This document shows, piece after piece, positions 1 through 8,125 of a stretch of 64,000 bases of DNA (position 1 is its first letter; each line of letters begins with the position of its first letter). The DNA lies in contig NZ_JACJVI010000011.1 in the NCBI RefSeq assembly GCF_014237835.1, forward strand, positions 62,001-126,000, written 5' to 3'. The stretch is from Rhizobium sp. AQ_MP (GTDB lineage Bacteria; Pseudomonadota; Alphaproteobacteria; Rhizobiales; Rhizobiaceae). The notes under the pieces were generated by a model. That model had not been told where the DNA came from and did no database searches. It worked only from the letters and a program-made list of their open reading frames with translations. Both the position numbers and the translations under genes were made by a program.

Positions 1-1099
1 GGATGGCGGCAAGCAGCAGATGCGGATTGGCGTCCGCTCCGGCGACCCGGTGTTCGATGCGGGCAGCCGGTCCGTCCTTGTCGGGAATGCGGATCGCCGT
101 GCCGCGATTGCCGAAACCCCAGTCGATCTTGTCGGGCGCAAAGGAGCCTGGCTGGAAGCGGCGATAGGAATTGGCAAAGGGCGCGAAGATCAGCTGCGCA
201 TCCTGCATGCTTTTGAGCATGCCGGCGGTGATCGACTTCAGCTTCACCGGTTCGCCGCCCTTGGCGTCGAGGATGTTCTTGCCGTCCCTGTCGATGATCG
301 AGGCATGCACATGCAGCCCGGAGCCGGCGTGGTCGCCATAGGGCTTGGCCATGCAGGTGGCTTTGAGCCCATGCCGACGGGCGGCGAAATCGACGACGCG
401 CTTCAGGTAGATGCAGTCGTCGGCGGCAGCCATCGGGTCGGGCTTGTGCAGGAGGTTGACCTCGAACTGGCCCGGGCCGAATTCGGCGGTCGTCGCATCG
501 GCCGGCAGGCCCATGTGGTCGCAGTATTCGCGCACGGTCTCGAGGAAGTCTTCCATCGCGGCGGTCGCCCGCATGTCATAGAGCTGGTAGCCTTCGACCT
601 CGCCGTTCATGACAAGCGCCTTCGGCGGCATCGGCACGCCGGCTTCGCGGAAATCCGGCTCCATGACGTAGAATTCGAGCTCGGTCGCCACGACCGGCGT
701 CAGGCCCTTCTCCTCGAAGCGCTTCATCACATTGGCGAGGATGGCGCGCGGACAGACGTAATGCGGCTCGCCGGTGAGCGTGTGCATGGTGGCGAGCACC
801 TGCTTGGAGCCGGCAGGCCCCCAGGGCAGGGTGGTCAGCGAATTCTTGGTGGGCACGCAAATGCCGTCTGGATCGCCGAGCGTCAGCGAGATCTTCGTGA
901 TGTCGTCATTGTCGTCACCCCAGATGTCGAGCGACTGGGTGGAGGCCGGCAGGCGGACCGTGTTCTTCCAGACCTTGTCCTCGGCTTTCAGCGGGATCAT
1001 CTTGCCGCGTAGGTCGCCGTTCATGCCGACAAGCAGCACCTCGATGCGCGCGGAAGGATCGGCTGCGGTCTGATCGGCGGCCTTGGTCGGTGCTGTCAT
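1..1099 (-). CDS. Glutamine synthetase family protein (GlnT/PuuA-like), 3' end cut by window edge
   Basis: The minus-strand frame from ATG at 1099 stays open to the window edge (about 366 codons), so the C-terminus is missing. The translation shows glutamine synthetase hallmarks: ATELEFYV (metal-binding Glu strand), EFGPGQFEVNL, and GSGLHVHAS, followed by FAPFANSYRRFQPGS and RIEHRVAGADANPH. It is a catalytic-domain type with a short N-terminal part, as in gamma-glutamylputrescine or GlnT-type ligases that join glutamate to ammonia or an amine using ATP. It is divergent from a class III aminotransferase, which suggests amine or polyamine catabolism rather than core nitrogen assimilation; that assignment is inference. 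The family call is secure, the substrate is not. Confidence 0.88.
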   Translation of the reverse strand, partial: MTAPTKAADQTAADPSARIEVLLVGMNGDLRGKMIPLKAEDKVWKNTVRLPASTQSLDIWGDDNDDITKISLTLGDPDGICVPTKNSLTTLPWGPAGSKQVLATMHTLTGEPHYVCPRAILANVMKRFEEKGLTPVVATELEFYVMEPDFREAGVPMPPKALVMNGEVEGYQLYDMRATAAMEDFLETVREYCDHMGLPADATTAEFGPGQFEVNLLHKPDPMAAADDCIYLKRVVDFAARRHGLKATCMAKPYGDHAGSGLHVHASIIDRDGKNILDAKGGEPVKLKSITAGMLKSMQDAQLIFAPFANSYRRFQPGSFAPDKIDWGFGNRGTAIRIPDKDGPAARIEHRVAGADANPHLLLAAI

Positions 1100-1290
1100 G
1101 GAAAACTCTCGTTGGCTATCGGGGCGAATTTGGCCGGAGGAACGCGGCAATCGGTGCCTTGCCAAACGCGTTTTGGAACGTCATGGTCGTAGCCGATAAT
1201 GTTCCGCCTTTCAATGCGGGGTAGGGCCGCCACACGGACCATGTTTGGCCGTGAAAGCAAGAGCTTCCGCCCCGATCGAGGATCCGACCC

Positions 1291-2664
1291 ATGAACAAGC
1301 CAGTAACCGCCGTCTCCAACCTCGGTGCCATCGACGCTGCCCACCATCTTCATCCCTTCTCGGACATGAAGAAGCTGAACGCGGCCGGCACCAAGATCAT
1401 CACCCGGGCGGAAGGCGTGCATATCTGGGATGCGACCGGCAAGCAGTATCTCGACGCCTTTGCCGGCCTCTGGTGCGTCAATGTCGGCTATGGGCGCAAA
1501 TCGATTGCCGATGTCGTGCATGCCCAGATGCTGGAACTGCCCTACTACAACACCTTCTTCGGCACCACGACCCCGCCGACGACCCTGCTTGCCCAGAAGA
1601 TCGCCGAAAAGACCGGACCGAAGATCAACCGGGTCTTCTTCTCCAATTCTGGCTCGGAAGCCTCCGATACCTGGTTCCGCATGGCGCGCGTCTACTGGAA
1701 GGCACTCGGCCATGAGACGAAGACGCAGGTGATCGCCCGCAAGAACGCCTATCATGGCTCCACCGTTGCCGGCGCCTCGCTCGGCGGCATGAAGTGGATG
1801 CACGAGCAGGGCAACCTGCCGATCGAGGGCATTCACCACATCAACCAGCCCTACTGGTATGCCGAGGGCGGCGATCTCTCGCCCGAGGATTTCGGCCTGA
1901 AGGTTGCCCGGGAACTCGAGGAGAAGATCATCGAGCTCGGCGAAGAGAATGTCGCGGCCTTCGTCGCCGAGCCGATCCAGGGGGCTGGTGGGGTCATCGT
2001 GCCGCCTTCGACCTACTGGCCGGAGATCAAGCGCATCTGCGCGAAGTACCAGATCCTGCTCGTCGCCGACGAAGTCATCTCCGGTTTCGGCCGCCTGGGT
2101 TCCTGGTTCGGCCACCAGCATTATGATTTCGAACCGGACCTCGCGCCGATCGCCAAGGGTCTGTCATCCGGCTACCTGCCGATCGGCGGCGTGCTGGTCT
2201 CCGACCGCGTGGCGGAAGTCATGGTCAATGAGCTCGGCGACTTCTACCACGGCTACACCTATTCCGGTCACCCGGTGGCCGCTGCTGCCGCGCTCGAGAA
2301 CATCCGCATTATCGAGGAGGAAGGCCTGGTCGAGCGGGTGCGCGACGATACCGGTCCGTATCTCGCGCAGGCCTTGGCCTCGCTCACCGACCACGAGCTC
2401 GTCGGCGAGGCCGTCAGCGTCGGCCTGATGGGCGCCGTCCAAATCACCGCAGACAAGGCGACCCGCCGCCGCTTCAAGAAACCGGATGATACCGGCACTG
2501 CGGTGCGCAACCAGTGTGTCAATGCCGGCGTCGTGCTGCGCGCCACCGGCGACCGCATGCTGTTTTCGCCACCGCTGATCATCTCGCGTGCTCAGATCGA
2601 CCAGGCGGTGGATACGCTGCGCAATGGTCTGGACTGGCTGAAGGACAATCGCGGCGAGGGGTGA
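1291..2664 (+). CDS. Class III (omega) aminotransferase, putrescine/beta-alanine:pyruvate type
   Basis: A 457-residue PLP enzyme of aminotransferase fold type I, class III. Visible are the phosphate-binding SNSGSEASDT, the ARKNAYHGST segment, the VADEVISGFGR strand with the PLP-contacting Asp, and the Schiff-base lysine K289 in PIAKGLSSGY. Length matches SpuC-like putrescine-pyruvate transaminases and omega-amino acid:pyruvate transaminases. The ATG at 1291 has GAGG nine bases upstream. It transfers an amino group from a terminal amine to pyruvate, in the cytosol. Divergent arrangement with the glutamine-synthetase-like gene (about 190 bp shared upstream region) supports a joint role in amine use. 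Exact donor is not determinable by eye. Confidence 0.9.
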   Translation: MNKPVTAVSNLGAIDAAHHLHPFSDMKKLNAAGTKIITRAEGVHIWDATGKQYLDAFAGLWCVNVGYGRKSIADVVHAQMLELPYYNTFFGTTTPPTTLLAQKIAEKTGPKINRVFFSNSGSEASDTWFRMARVYWKALGHETKTQVIARKNAYHGSTVAGASLGGMKWMHEQGNLPIEGIHHINQPYWYAEGGDLSPEDFGLKVARELEEKIIELGEENVAAFVAEPIQGAGGVIVPPSTYWPEIKRICAKYQILLVADEVISGFGRLGSWFGHQHYDFEPDLAPIAKGLSSGYLPIGGVLVSDRVAEVMVNELGDFYHGYTYSGHPVAAAAALENIRIIEEEGLVERVRDDTGPYLAQALASLTDHELVGEAVSVGLMGAVQITADKATRRRFKKPDDTGTAVRNQCVNAGVVLRATGDRMLFSPPLIISRAQIDQAVDTLRNGLDWLKDNRGEG

Positions 2665-2701
2665 GGGGACACGGCGCATCTCTGGCGCCGTCCGTCGCCC
2701 G

Positions 2702-2722
2702 GTGATATACATTCGATATCAC
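2702..2722. promoter_or_regulatory. Inverted repeat, probable autoregulatory operator of the toxin-antitoxin pair
   Basis: GTGATAT (2702-2708) and ATATCAC (2716-2722) are perfect 7-bp arms with a 7-bp spacer. The site ends 12 bases before the antitoxin ATG and just before its Shine-Dalgarno sequence. Ribbon-helix-helix antitoxins normally repress their own operon at such sites, so this is the expected operator. Inferred from position and symmetry only. Confidence 0.55.
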
Positions 2723-2734
2723 TCGGAGGGCACG

Positions 2735-2953
2735 ATGCGTACGCTGGTCGACATTCCGGAAGAGGATATTGAGGCGCTGGACAGGCTCGCGGCTCAACGG
2801 AATGTGTCGCGTGCATCTCTGATCAGAGAAGCGGTCGGTGAACTTCTGGATCGACAGAAGGACGATATTGTTCTGGACGGTTTCGGACTATGGGCTGGTT
2901 CGGAGACTGAAGATGGCCTGATCATTCAGCGGAAACTTCGCGCCGAATGGTGA
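2735..2953 (+). CDS. Ribbon-helix-helix (CopG/Arc-type) antitoxin
   Basis: 72 residues. The start ATG at 2735 is preceded by GGAGGG at 2725-2730; a longer in-frame reading from 2702 would run through the operator and is unlikely. The N-terminus MRTLVDIPEEDIEALDRLA followed by NVSRASLIREAV is a classic RHH DNA-binding strand and helices; the C-terminal part (DGFGLWAGSETEDGL) is the toxin-binding tail. It overlaps the following PIN toxin by 7 nt (ATGGTGA). Expected role: neutralise the toxin by direct binding and repress the operon together with it. Confidence 0.85.
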   Translation: MRTLVDIPEEDIEALDRLAAQRNVSRASLIREAVGELLDRQKDDIVLDGFGLWAGSETEDGLIIQRKLRAEW

Positions 2954-3312
2954 AGGTCCTCTTCGACACCAACATCGTGATCGACGTGCTTAGGGGAGTT
3001 CCTCCTGCTCAGGACGTCATGAGCAGTTATCCGGAGCGCGCAGTCAGTATCATCAGCTGGATGGAGGTGATGGTTGGCGCGCCCGCGACGCTCAGTGATG
3101 CAACACGAGCATTTTTGCGAGGGTTCGAACTGATTGGCCTTACGGAAAGCATTGCCAATCAGGCCGTTGTCGTAAGGCAGGTTCACAAACTCAAATTGCC
3201 GGACGCAGTCATTTGGGCGACAGCAAAGGTGCATGGTCTGAAATTGCTGACGCGCGACACCAAAGGTTTTCCGCGTCAGCATCCCGACATTATTGTTCCT
3301 TACGAGCTCTGA
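2947..3312 (+). CDS. VapC-like PIN-domain ribonuclease toxin
   Basis: 121 residues, the usual VapC size. The PIN acidic residues are in place: D in LFDTN near residue 8, E in SWMEV near residue 40, D in LPDAVIWATA, and D in LLTRDTKGF near residue 100. These coordinate Mg/Mn for RNA cleavage. The start overlaps the antitoxin stop, so translation is coupled. The module lies between metabolic genes without visible mobile DNA. Known VapCs cut tRNA or rRNA; the target here is unknown. Confidence 0.88.
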   Translation: MVKVLFDTNIVIDVLRGVPPAQDVMSSYPERAVSIISWMEVMVGAPATLSDATRAFLRGFELIGLTESIANQAVVVRQVHKLKLPDAVIWATAKVHGLKLLTRDTKGFPRQHPDIIVPYEL

Positions 3313-3334
3313 TGGCAGTCAGGCCATCGTCCGC

Positions 3335-4111
3335 TCACGGCATGAACTGCCCGCCATTGATGTCGATCGTTTGGCCGGTGATGTAGCCGGACAGCATCGG
3401 CGAGGCGAGGAAGAGATAGGCGCCGACGCAGTCCTGCGGCGTGCCTGTGCGCTTCAGCGGCACGCTGCCGGCGACCTGATCGAGCTGGCCGGGCAGGGCG
3501 TATTTGTCCTGGAAGGGCGTCGTGATGACGCCGGGCGCCACCGCGTTGACGCGGATATTGTATTTGCCGAATTCCAGCGCCATGCCCTTGGTCACCGCAC
3601 CGACAAAGGCTTTCGACGAGCCGTAGACGCCTGAGCCTGCCGTGCCGCCGGTACGTGCGGCAACCGAAGTCGTGTTGATGATGAAGCCGCCGTTGGCCTT
3701 CAGATGCGCGACCGCCGCCTGACTGGCTGACAGCACCGAGCGGGCGTTCACATCCATGACCTTGTCGTAATGAGCATCGGTCATCTCTTCGTAGAGCACC
3801 CGCGCGATCATGCTTCCGGCATTGTTGATCAGCCCGTCGAGGCGACCGAAGGTTTTCGCAACATGGCTCACGGCCTCGGCCATCGCTTCAGATGAAGCCG
3901 CATCGCCCTTCACCAGGACGACACTGCCGCCCGTGGCTTCGATATCCCCAGCGATCGTATGGGCCGCCTCGGCATTGGAATTGTAATGCAGGCCGACCAG
4001 GGCGCCCTGGGCGGCAAAGGCCCGGGCCAGCGCCTCGCCGATGCCGCTGGATGCGCCGGTGATCAGAACGGCCTTGCCGGCGAGATCGGGAATGGTGAGC
4101 GTGGTCATCAT
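3335..4111 (-). CDS. Short-chain dehydrogenase/reductase (SDR), 3-oxoacyl-ACP reductase-like
   Basis: 258 residues from ATG 4111, which has AGGAGG five bases upstream; an adjacent second ATG lies at 4108. The frame extends upstream but without a ribosome site. Classical SDR signatures are visible: cofactor loop TGASSGIG near residue 17, NNAG near 92, catalytic YGSSK, and C-terminal GQTIDINGG. It is an NAD(P)H-dependent oxidoreductase of the cytosol with unknown substrate. It is convergent with the toxin gene and followed on the same strand side by the TMEM43-like gene upstream of it, with separate ribosome sites. Confidence 0.9.
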   Translation of the reverse strand: MMTTLTIPDLAGKAVLITGASSGIGEALARAFAAQGALVGLHYNSNAEAAHTIAGDIEATGGSVVLVKGDAASSEAMAEAVSHVAKTFGRLDGLINNAGSMIARVLYEEMTDAHYDKVMDVNARSVLSASQAAVAHLKANGGFIINTTSVAARTGGTAGSGVYGSSKAFVGAVTKGMALEFGKYNIRVNAVAPGVITTPFQDKYALPGQLDQVAGSVPLKRTGTPQDCVGAYLFLASPMLSGYITGQTIDINGGQFMP

Positions 4112-4250
4112 GCGGTCCTCCTGTTGTCCGACAAGCTTAGAGCGGCCCTGCCGTTGTTTGGCAAGGCCGCTCTTGTCCAACTCGTTGTACCATGACCTAG
4201 GGCATGCCAGGCGAAAACCCAGGCGTGCTTGGCGCTCTACCGTCCTTGGC

Positions 4251-5414
4251 TCATGCGGCCGGCTGGGCCTGCTGTTTGCGCACATATCTGGAATAGGCCC
4301 AGACGATCGCCGCAACAGCCGCAATCAGCCCGAGCGACAGAAGTGGCCTGACAGCGAACCAGCCGATGGCAATGACGGTCACGCCGACGGCGATCGCCAG
4401 CACGAAGGAGATGAGACCGGTCCCGAAACCGATCAGCGAGCCGACGAACGGGATGACGTCGCCAATCACGCTGAAGATGCGGAAGATCAGAGCAAAGCCG
4501 ATGAACAGACCGAGTATGCCAGCCACGCGGATGACCCAGGTGAGGATGACGTTCTCCGTCTGGCTGTCGGCGAACATCTTGTCCGAGGTCTCGCGACCGG
4601 CGGCGAGCAGGAAGAGCGTGTAGCCGTTTCCTGTGGTGTATTCCGCCAGGCGGTCGCCCTTCTGCATGGCAACGATGCTGACGTCCGGCAGCACGATCTT
4701 TTCGAACCGGATGCGGGTATCGCCAATCTGCGGAGCCTTCTCATCGGCCCCGAAATAGAGCGCCTGCGTAACGGCTCGGCCTTCGCCGGGATAGCCAAGC
4801 GCTTCGGACGCCTGGGCTGCAGTCTCGTCCGTGATCGGCAGAGCCTGCCGCGCCCCCACGGAGGCGATCTGCGAGCCGGCGACGCTAAAGGCACCCAATT
4901 TGGCCGTCTCTACCAGCGTTTCGGTCGACGCCAGCCAGAATTCCGGGTTTTCATGTCCCGCTGATTCCTGGAATTTCGAGGAGTCCAGTGCGTCCTCGCT
5001 CCATTCCTTGGAATAGGTATAGGTGGTCACGGTCTCTTCGCCACCGCCGAGCTTCTTTTCCGTCTTGCTGCTCTTCTCCTCGACCCACTGATACATCTCG
5101 ACCTTGCGAGCGAGGCCGATCACGCCGCTTGCACTGAGGCCGGTATCCGGATCGACGACATCTCCCGCCGGAACCACCGCGCTTTCGATGTGAATGAGCT
5201 TGCCCTCGAGCGCCGGATCGATCCGCGCTGCATCGGCTTGAACGACGATGGACTGGCCTTCCACGAGCGACTCATAGGTCGCGACCGACCGTCCCTCGTT
5301 CCAGAACAGCGCGACGATTGCCACGAGAAGTAGAATGAATCCGAATACTGCACCTGTCAGCGCCCCACCCAGTCGTGAAAACCAAGATGTCGACGTCTTT
5401 GTTACCACATTCAT
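4251..5414 (-). CDS. TMEM43/LUMA family membrane protein
   Basis: 387 residues from ATG 5414, which has a GGGGGA ribosome site; the longer frame from 5465 has none. One N-terminal membrane segment (GAVFGFILLLVAIVALFW, about residues 18-37) is followed by WNEGR, a hallmark of TMEM43-like proteins, then a large extracytoplasmic domain of about 230 residues. The C-terminus carries a run of hydrophobic segments (about residues 285-375) and a short basic cytoplasmic tail. The family is best known from the animal nuclear-envelope protein LUMA; bacterial members have no settled function. Family assignment is from memory of the pattern. Confidence 0.72.
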   Translation of the reverse strand: MNVVTKTSTSWFSRLGGALTGAVFGFILLLVAIVALFWNEGRSVATYESLVEGQSIVVQADAARIDPALEGKLIHIESAVVPAGDVVDPDTGLSASGVIGLARKVEMYQWVEEKSSKTEKKLGGGEETVTTYTYSKEWSEDALDSSKFQESAGHENPEFWLASTETLVETAKLGAFSVAGSQIASVGARQALPITDETAAQASEALGYPGEGRAVTQALYFGADEKAPQIGDTRIRFEKIVLPDVSIVAMQKGDRLAEYTTGNGYTLFLLAAGRETSDKMFADSQTENVILTWVIRVAGILGLFIGFALIFRIFSVIGDVIPFVGSLIGFGTGLISFVLAIAVGVTVIAIGWFAVRPLLSLGLIAAVAAIVWAYSRYVRKQQAQPAA

Positions 5415-5601
5415 GGCTGTCCCCCATTGTTTAGTGCCATGCCCACCTGATCGGCTTTCTAGCAACTTTCGCCAAGGGTGGAAGTTCTTATCTTGGGGGG
5501 AAATCGACTGAAGCAGCGAAACTTGGCTTCTGTCTTGGCCGGATGGATCAGGCTCCTGCTGCAGCCTGATCCCTCTTGTCCGTGTTGTGCCGCCTGAGCG
5601 G

Positions 5602-5895
5602 TTAAGCCGCCTTCCAGTCGAAGGGCAGGGGGGCCTCGCGGAAGGCGAATCGATCGAGATGACTGGCTACCACGCCCTGATAGGTTTCAAGCTCCGCGGC
5701 ATCTTTGGTGTCGATCCGCACCGTGAGGCTCGACGAATCGCTCTGCATCGATGCCGTCGCTTCGGGAAACTTCACGACGGCCTTGTGATTCTGCTCGTCC
5801 AGCTCGACATCGAGCTTGTGGGCCCAATGCTTGCAGAGTTGCTGCAGGTATTTCCAGCCGTTTTCGGTCGGGACCGTTGTCGTCGATGTTGCCAT
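5602..5895 (-). CDS. DUF2218 family protein
   Basis: 97 residues. ATG 5895 is preceded by AAAGG eight bases upstream; an in-frame TTG at 5901 would overlap the PadR stop. The order of conserved segments (KYLQQLCKHWAHK, a VKFPEA strand, LTVRIDTKD, and SHLDRFAFRE near the C-terminus) fits DUF2218, a small soluble family frequent in Proteobacteria and Actinobacteria. It starts two bases after the PadR-type regulator ends, so both are one transcription unit and probably under the same palindromic operator. Function unknown. Confidence 0.8.
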   Translation of the reverse strand: MATSTTTVPTENGWKYLQQLCKHWAHKLDVELDEQNHKAVVKFPEATASMQSDSSSLTVRIDTKDAAELETYQGVVASHLDRFAFREAPLPFDWKAA

Positions 5896-5897
5896 GG

Positions 5898-6494
5898 TCA
5901 AAGCCTTTCGATCTTGCCGACCGCTTCGTCGAGGATGCGGGCGACCTCCAGTTGGGTCTCGCGAGACGTCGTCTCGCGCGACAGACAGTCGTGCAGAGCC
6001 TGCTTCAGATTGTGCATGGCGCGACGCACGGGGGCTGCATCGGTTCTTTCGCTGACTTTCGCAAGAGCCGTCAGCCGTCCGATCGCGGTTGCCACCTCAT
6101 CGGCCCGCTCGGAGAGATGCTGACGGCCGGCCTCGGTGATGGTCATCAGCTTGCGCGGACCATCGCTCTCCAGCTCTTCTGCAAGCCCCATGTCGAGGAG
6201 CAGCGTCATGGTCGGGTAGACCACGCCAGGCGAGGGGGCATAGGCGCCGCCGGACAAGCTCTCGATTTCGCGGATCAGGTCATAGCCATGCCGCGGTTGG
6301 TCCTCGACCAGCTTCAGGAGGACAAGGCGTAGCTCGCCGCCCTCGAACATGCGTCGACGCTCACCTCCGCGTCCACGCGGGCCCCCGCCCATCGATCCGC
6401 CAAAGGGGCCGCCATGACGCATGGCAAACATGGCCTGGCGGAAGGCGAAGAGGGGATTGCCGCGTTCCCCGCGGCCGTGATGGCAATGTCTCAT
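5898..6494 (-). CDS. PadR family transcriptional regulator
   Basis: 198 residues. A His/Gly/Arg-rich N-terminal stretch (about residues 1-48, with MRHCHHGRGERG) precedes the PadR winged helix: LRLVLLKLVEDQPRHGYDLI, then YAPSPGVVYPTMTLLLDMGL and the wing KLMTITEAGRQHL. The C-terminal helices (about 125-198) form the dimer arm typical of the longer PadR subfamily. The His/Cys-rich leader could bind metal, but this is speculation. A perfect 16-bp palindrome lies 31 bp upstream of its start. It is cotranscribed with DUF2218. Confidence 0.88.
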   Translation of the reverse strand: MRHCHHGRGERGNPLFAFRQAMFAMRHGGPFGGSMGGGPRGRGGERRRMFEGGELRLVLLKLVEDQPRHGYDLIREIESLSGGAYAPSPGVVYPTMTLLLDMGLAEELESDGPRKLMTITEAGRQHLSERADEVATAIGRLTALAKVSERTDAAPVRRAMHNLKQALHDCLSRETTSRETQLEVARILDEAVGKIERL

Positions 6495-6525
6495 GATCCG
6501 GTCTCTTTCTCTGTTGGAATTGCAT

Positions 6526-6541
6526 CTAAGATATATCTTAG
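6526..6541. promoter_or_regulatory. Perfect 16-bp palindrome, probable PadR operator
   Basis: CTAAGATATATCTTAG reads the same on both strands. It sits 31 bp before the PadR start and about 107 bp before the divergent OsmC start, so it could control both. PadR regulators commonly bind AT-rich palindromes at their own promoter. Inferred from symmetry and position. Confidence 0.55.
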
Positions 6542-6648
6542 AGCGCTCTGTGCAAGAGGTCCGCCAGATTTTTTGGCAAATCCGCTGCTTTGAGCTTGTT
6601 ATGCGGGAAGCCTATGATGCGAAGGGAATCGGGACAGGGAGAAACAGG

Positions 6649-7122
6649 ATGGGCGAAAAGCGGCACGAATACCGGGTCACGGTCACCTGGCAGGGCAATG
6701 CGGGCACGGGAACCTCGGGCTATCGCGACTACGGACGCGACCACCTGATTTCCGCCGAGGGCAAGCCCGATCTCCTAGGCTCCGCCGATCCTGCCTTTCG
6801 GGGTGATCCCAAGCGCTGGAACCCGGAGGATCTGTTCCTCGCCTCCCTCTCGGCCTGTCACAAGCTCTGGTATCTGCACTTCTGCGCCGTCTCCGGCGTC
6901 ATCGTGATCGCCTATGAAGACCAGGCGGAAGGCGTGATGGAGATGGATGCCGATGGCACGGGACGCTTCACGGATGTCGTGCTGAGGCCAACCGTCACGA
7001 TCAAGCGCGGGACCTTCCCGGAGCTCGCGCTCGAACTGCATGGCGATGCGCACGAAAAATGCTTCATCGCCAATTCCGTCAACTTTCCGGTACGCTGCGA
7101 GGCCAAGATCGTCGAGGCGTAA
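6649..7122 (+). CDS. OsmC/Ohr family peroxiredoxin-like protein
   Basis: 157 residues from ATG 6649 with GGAG seven bases upstream; the open frame reaches back to 6493 but through the PadR control region. OsmC-fold features are visible: N-terminal beta strands with the YRVTVTW start, NPEDLFLASLSACHKLWYLH with the first redox Cys, and CFIANSVNFPV with the second. OsmC-type proteins reduce organic hydroperoxides with a Cys pair. The SACHKLWYLHFC pattern resembles the subgroup of OsmC-like proteins that sit apart from Ohr; the substrate is unknown. Confidence 0.85.
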   Translation: MGEKRHEYRVTVTWQGNAGTGTSGYRDYGRDHLISAEGKPDLLGSADPAFRGDPKRWNPEDLFLASLSACHKLWYLHFCAVSGVIVIAYEDQAEGVMEMDADGTGRFTDVVLRPTVTIKRGTFPELALELHGDAHEKCFIANSVNFPVRCEAKIVEA

Positions 7123-7133
7123 TCAGCGGAGGA

Positions 7134-8018
7134 TTACTCCCGAAGCGCGGCGATCAGCGCCCGCAGCGCCGGAGGCGATTGTCGGCGGCTCGGATGATAG
7201 ATGTGGAGGCCGGGGAAAGGTACGCACCATGCGTCCAGCACTTGGATGAGGCGTCCGTCCGCAATCTCGTCCGCCACCTCTTCCTCCATCATGAAGCCGA
7301 GGGCAGCCCCAGCCCGCACGGCGGCCGCCATCAAAGCCCCGTCATTGGCGATGAGTTGCCCTGATGTGCGGATGCGAAACTCCCGCCCATCCTCCTCGAA
7401 ATCCCAGGCCATGACTGCACCGGTTTTCAGCCGGAAGCCGACACAGATATGGTCCCTGAGATCAGCCGGTGTCTGTGGCGGTGGGTATCTTTCGAAGTAG
7501 GCGGGGGTGCCGACGACGATCGTCCGCAATGTCGGACCAACGGGGACTGCGATCATGTCCTGGTCGACCGACATGTGGAAGCGGATACCTGCATCGAAGC
7601 CTTCGGCTACAATATCCGTCAGCCGATCCTCGACGTTCACTTCAACTTTGATGTCCGGATGCTCAAGCAGGAAGCCCGGCAGCTTCTGCATCAATACGGT
7701 CTGCGCCGCATAGGTCGATGCGGTCACCCGCACCGTGCCGGACACCCGGTTTCGCCAATGGGCGAGCGACGCCAGGCCCTGCTCGATGCTGGCGAGTGCG
7801 GGCGCGACCGTGTCCAAAAGGCGTTCTCCCGCCTCGGTCGGCGCAACGCTACGGGTGGTGCGTGCAAGCAGCCGAACGTCGAGCCTGGCTTCGAGATTGC
7901 GCATCGCATGGCTAAGGGCCGACGGCGAGATGCCGAGCTTTGCGGCCGCGCGGGTAAAGCTGCGTTCGCGGGCAACTGTCGCAAAAGCCAGGAGATCGTT
8001 GAGTTCGTTGCGTTCCAT
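7134..8018 (-). CDS. LysR family transcriptional regulator
   Basis: 294 residues, normal LTTR length. The N-terminal HTH is clear (LLAFATVARERSFTRAAAKL, then GISPSALSHAMRNLE), followed by the linker helix and a periplasmic-binding-protein-like effector domain (TVRVTASTYAAQTVLM through VRAGAALGFMMEEEVADEI). It is divergent from the aldo/keto reductase with 107 bp between start codons, the usual arrangement for an LTTR and its target. Effector unknown. Confidence 0.92.
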   Translation of the reverse strand: MERNELNDLLAFATVARERSFTRAAAKLGISPSALSHAMRNLEARLDVRLLARTTRSVAPTEAGERLLDTVAPALASIEQGLASLAHWRNRVSGTVRVTASTYAAQTVLMQKLPGFLLEHPDIKVEVNVEDRLTDIVAEGFDAGIRFHMSVDQDMIAVPVGPTLRTIVVGTPAYFERYPPPQTPADLRDHICVGFRLKTGAVMAWDFEEDGREFRIRTSGQLIANDGALMAAAVRAGAALGFMMEEEVADEIADGRLIQVLDAWCVPFPGLHIYHPSRRQSPPALRALIAALRE

Positions 8019-8125
8019 TCATGAACTCTGCTCACAGGCGCATGCTGGGTGCAAGCGCTAATGCCGGAGGTGGGTCCGGTCTATCTATCGGCAGGAATGA
8101 CACAGTCCCGCGAGGAGCACGACAC

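Noticed and set aside
20..1012. Long plus-strand open frame of 330 codons
   Set aside because: It is the reverse-strand shadow of the glutamine-synthetase-like gene, whose motifs read cleanly on the minus strand.
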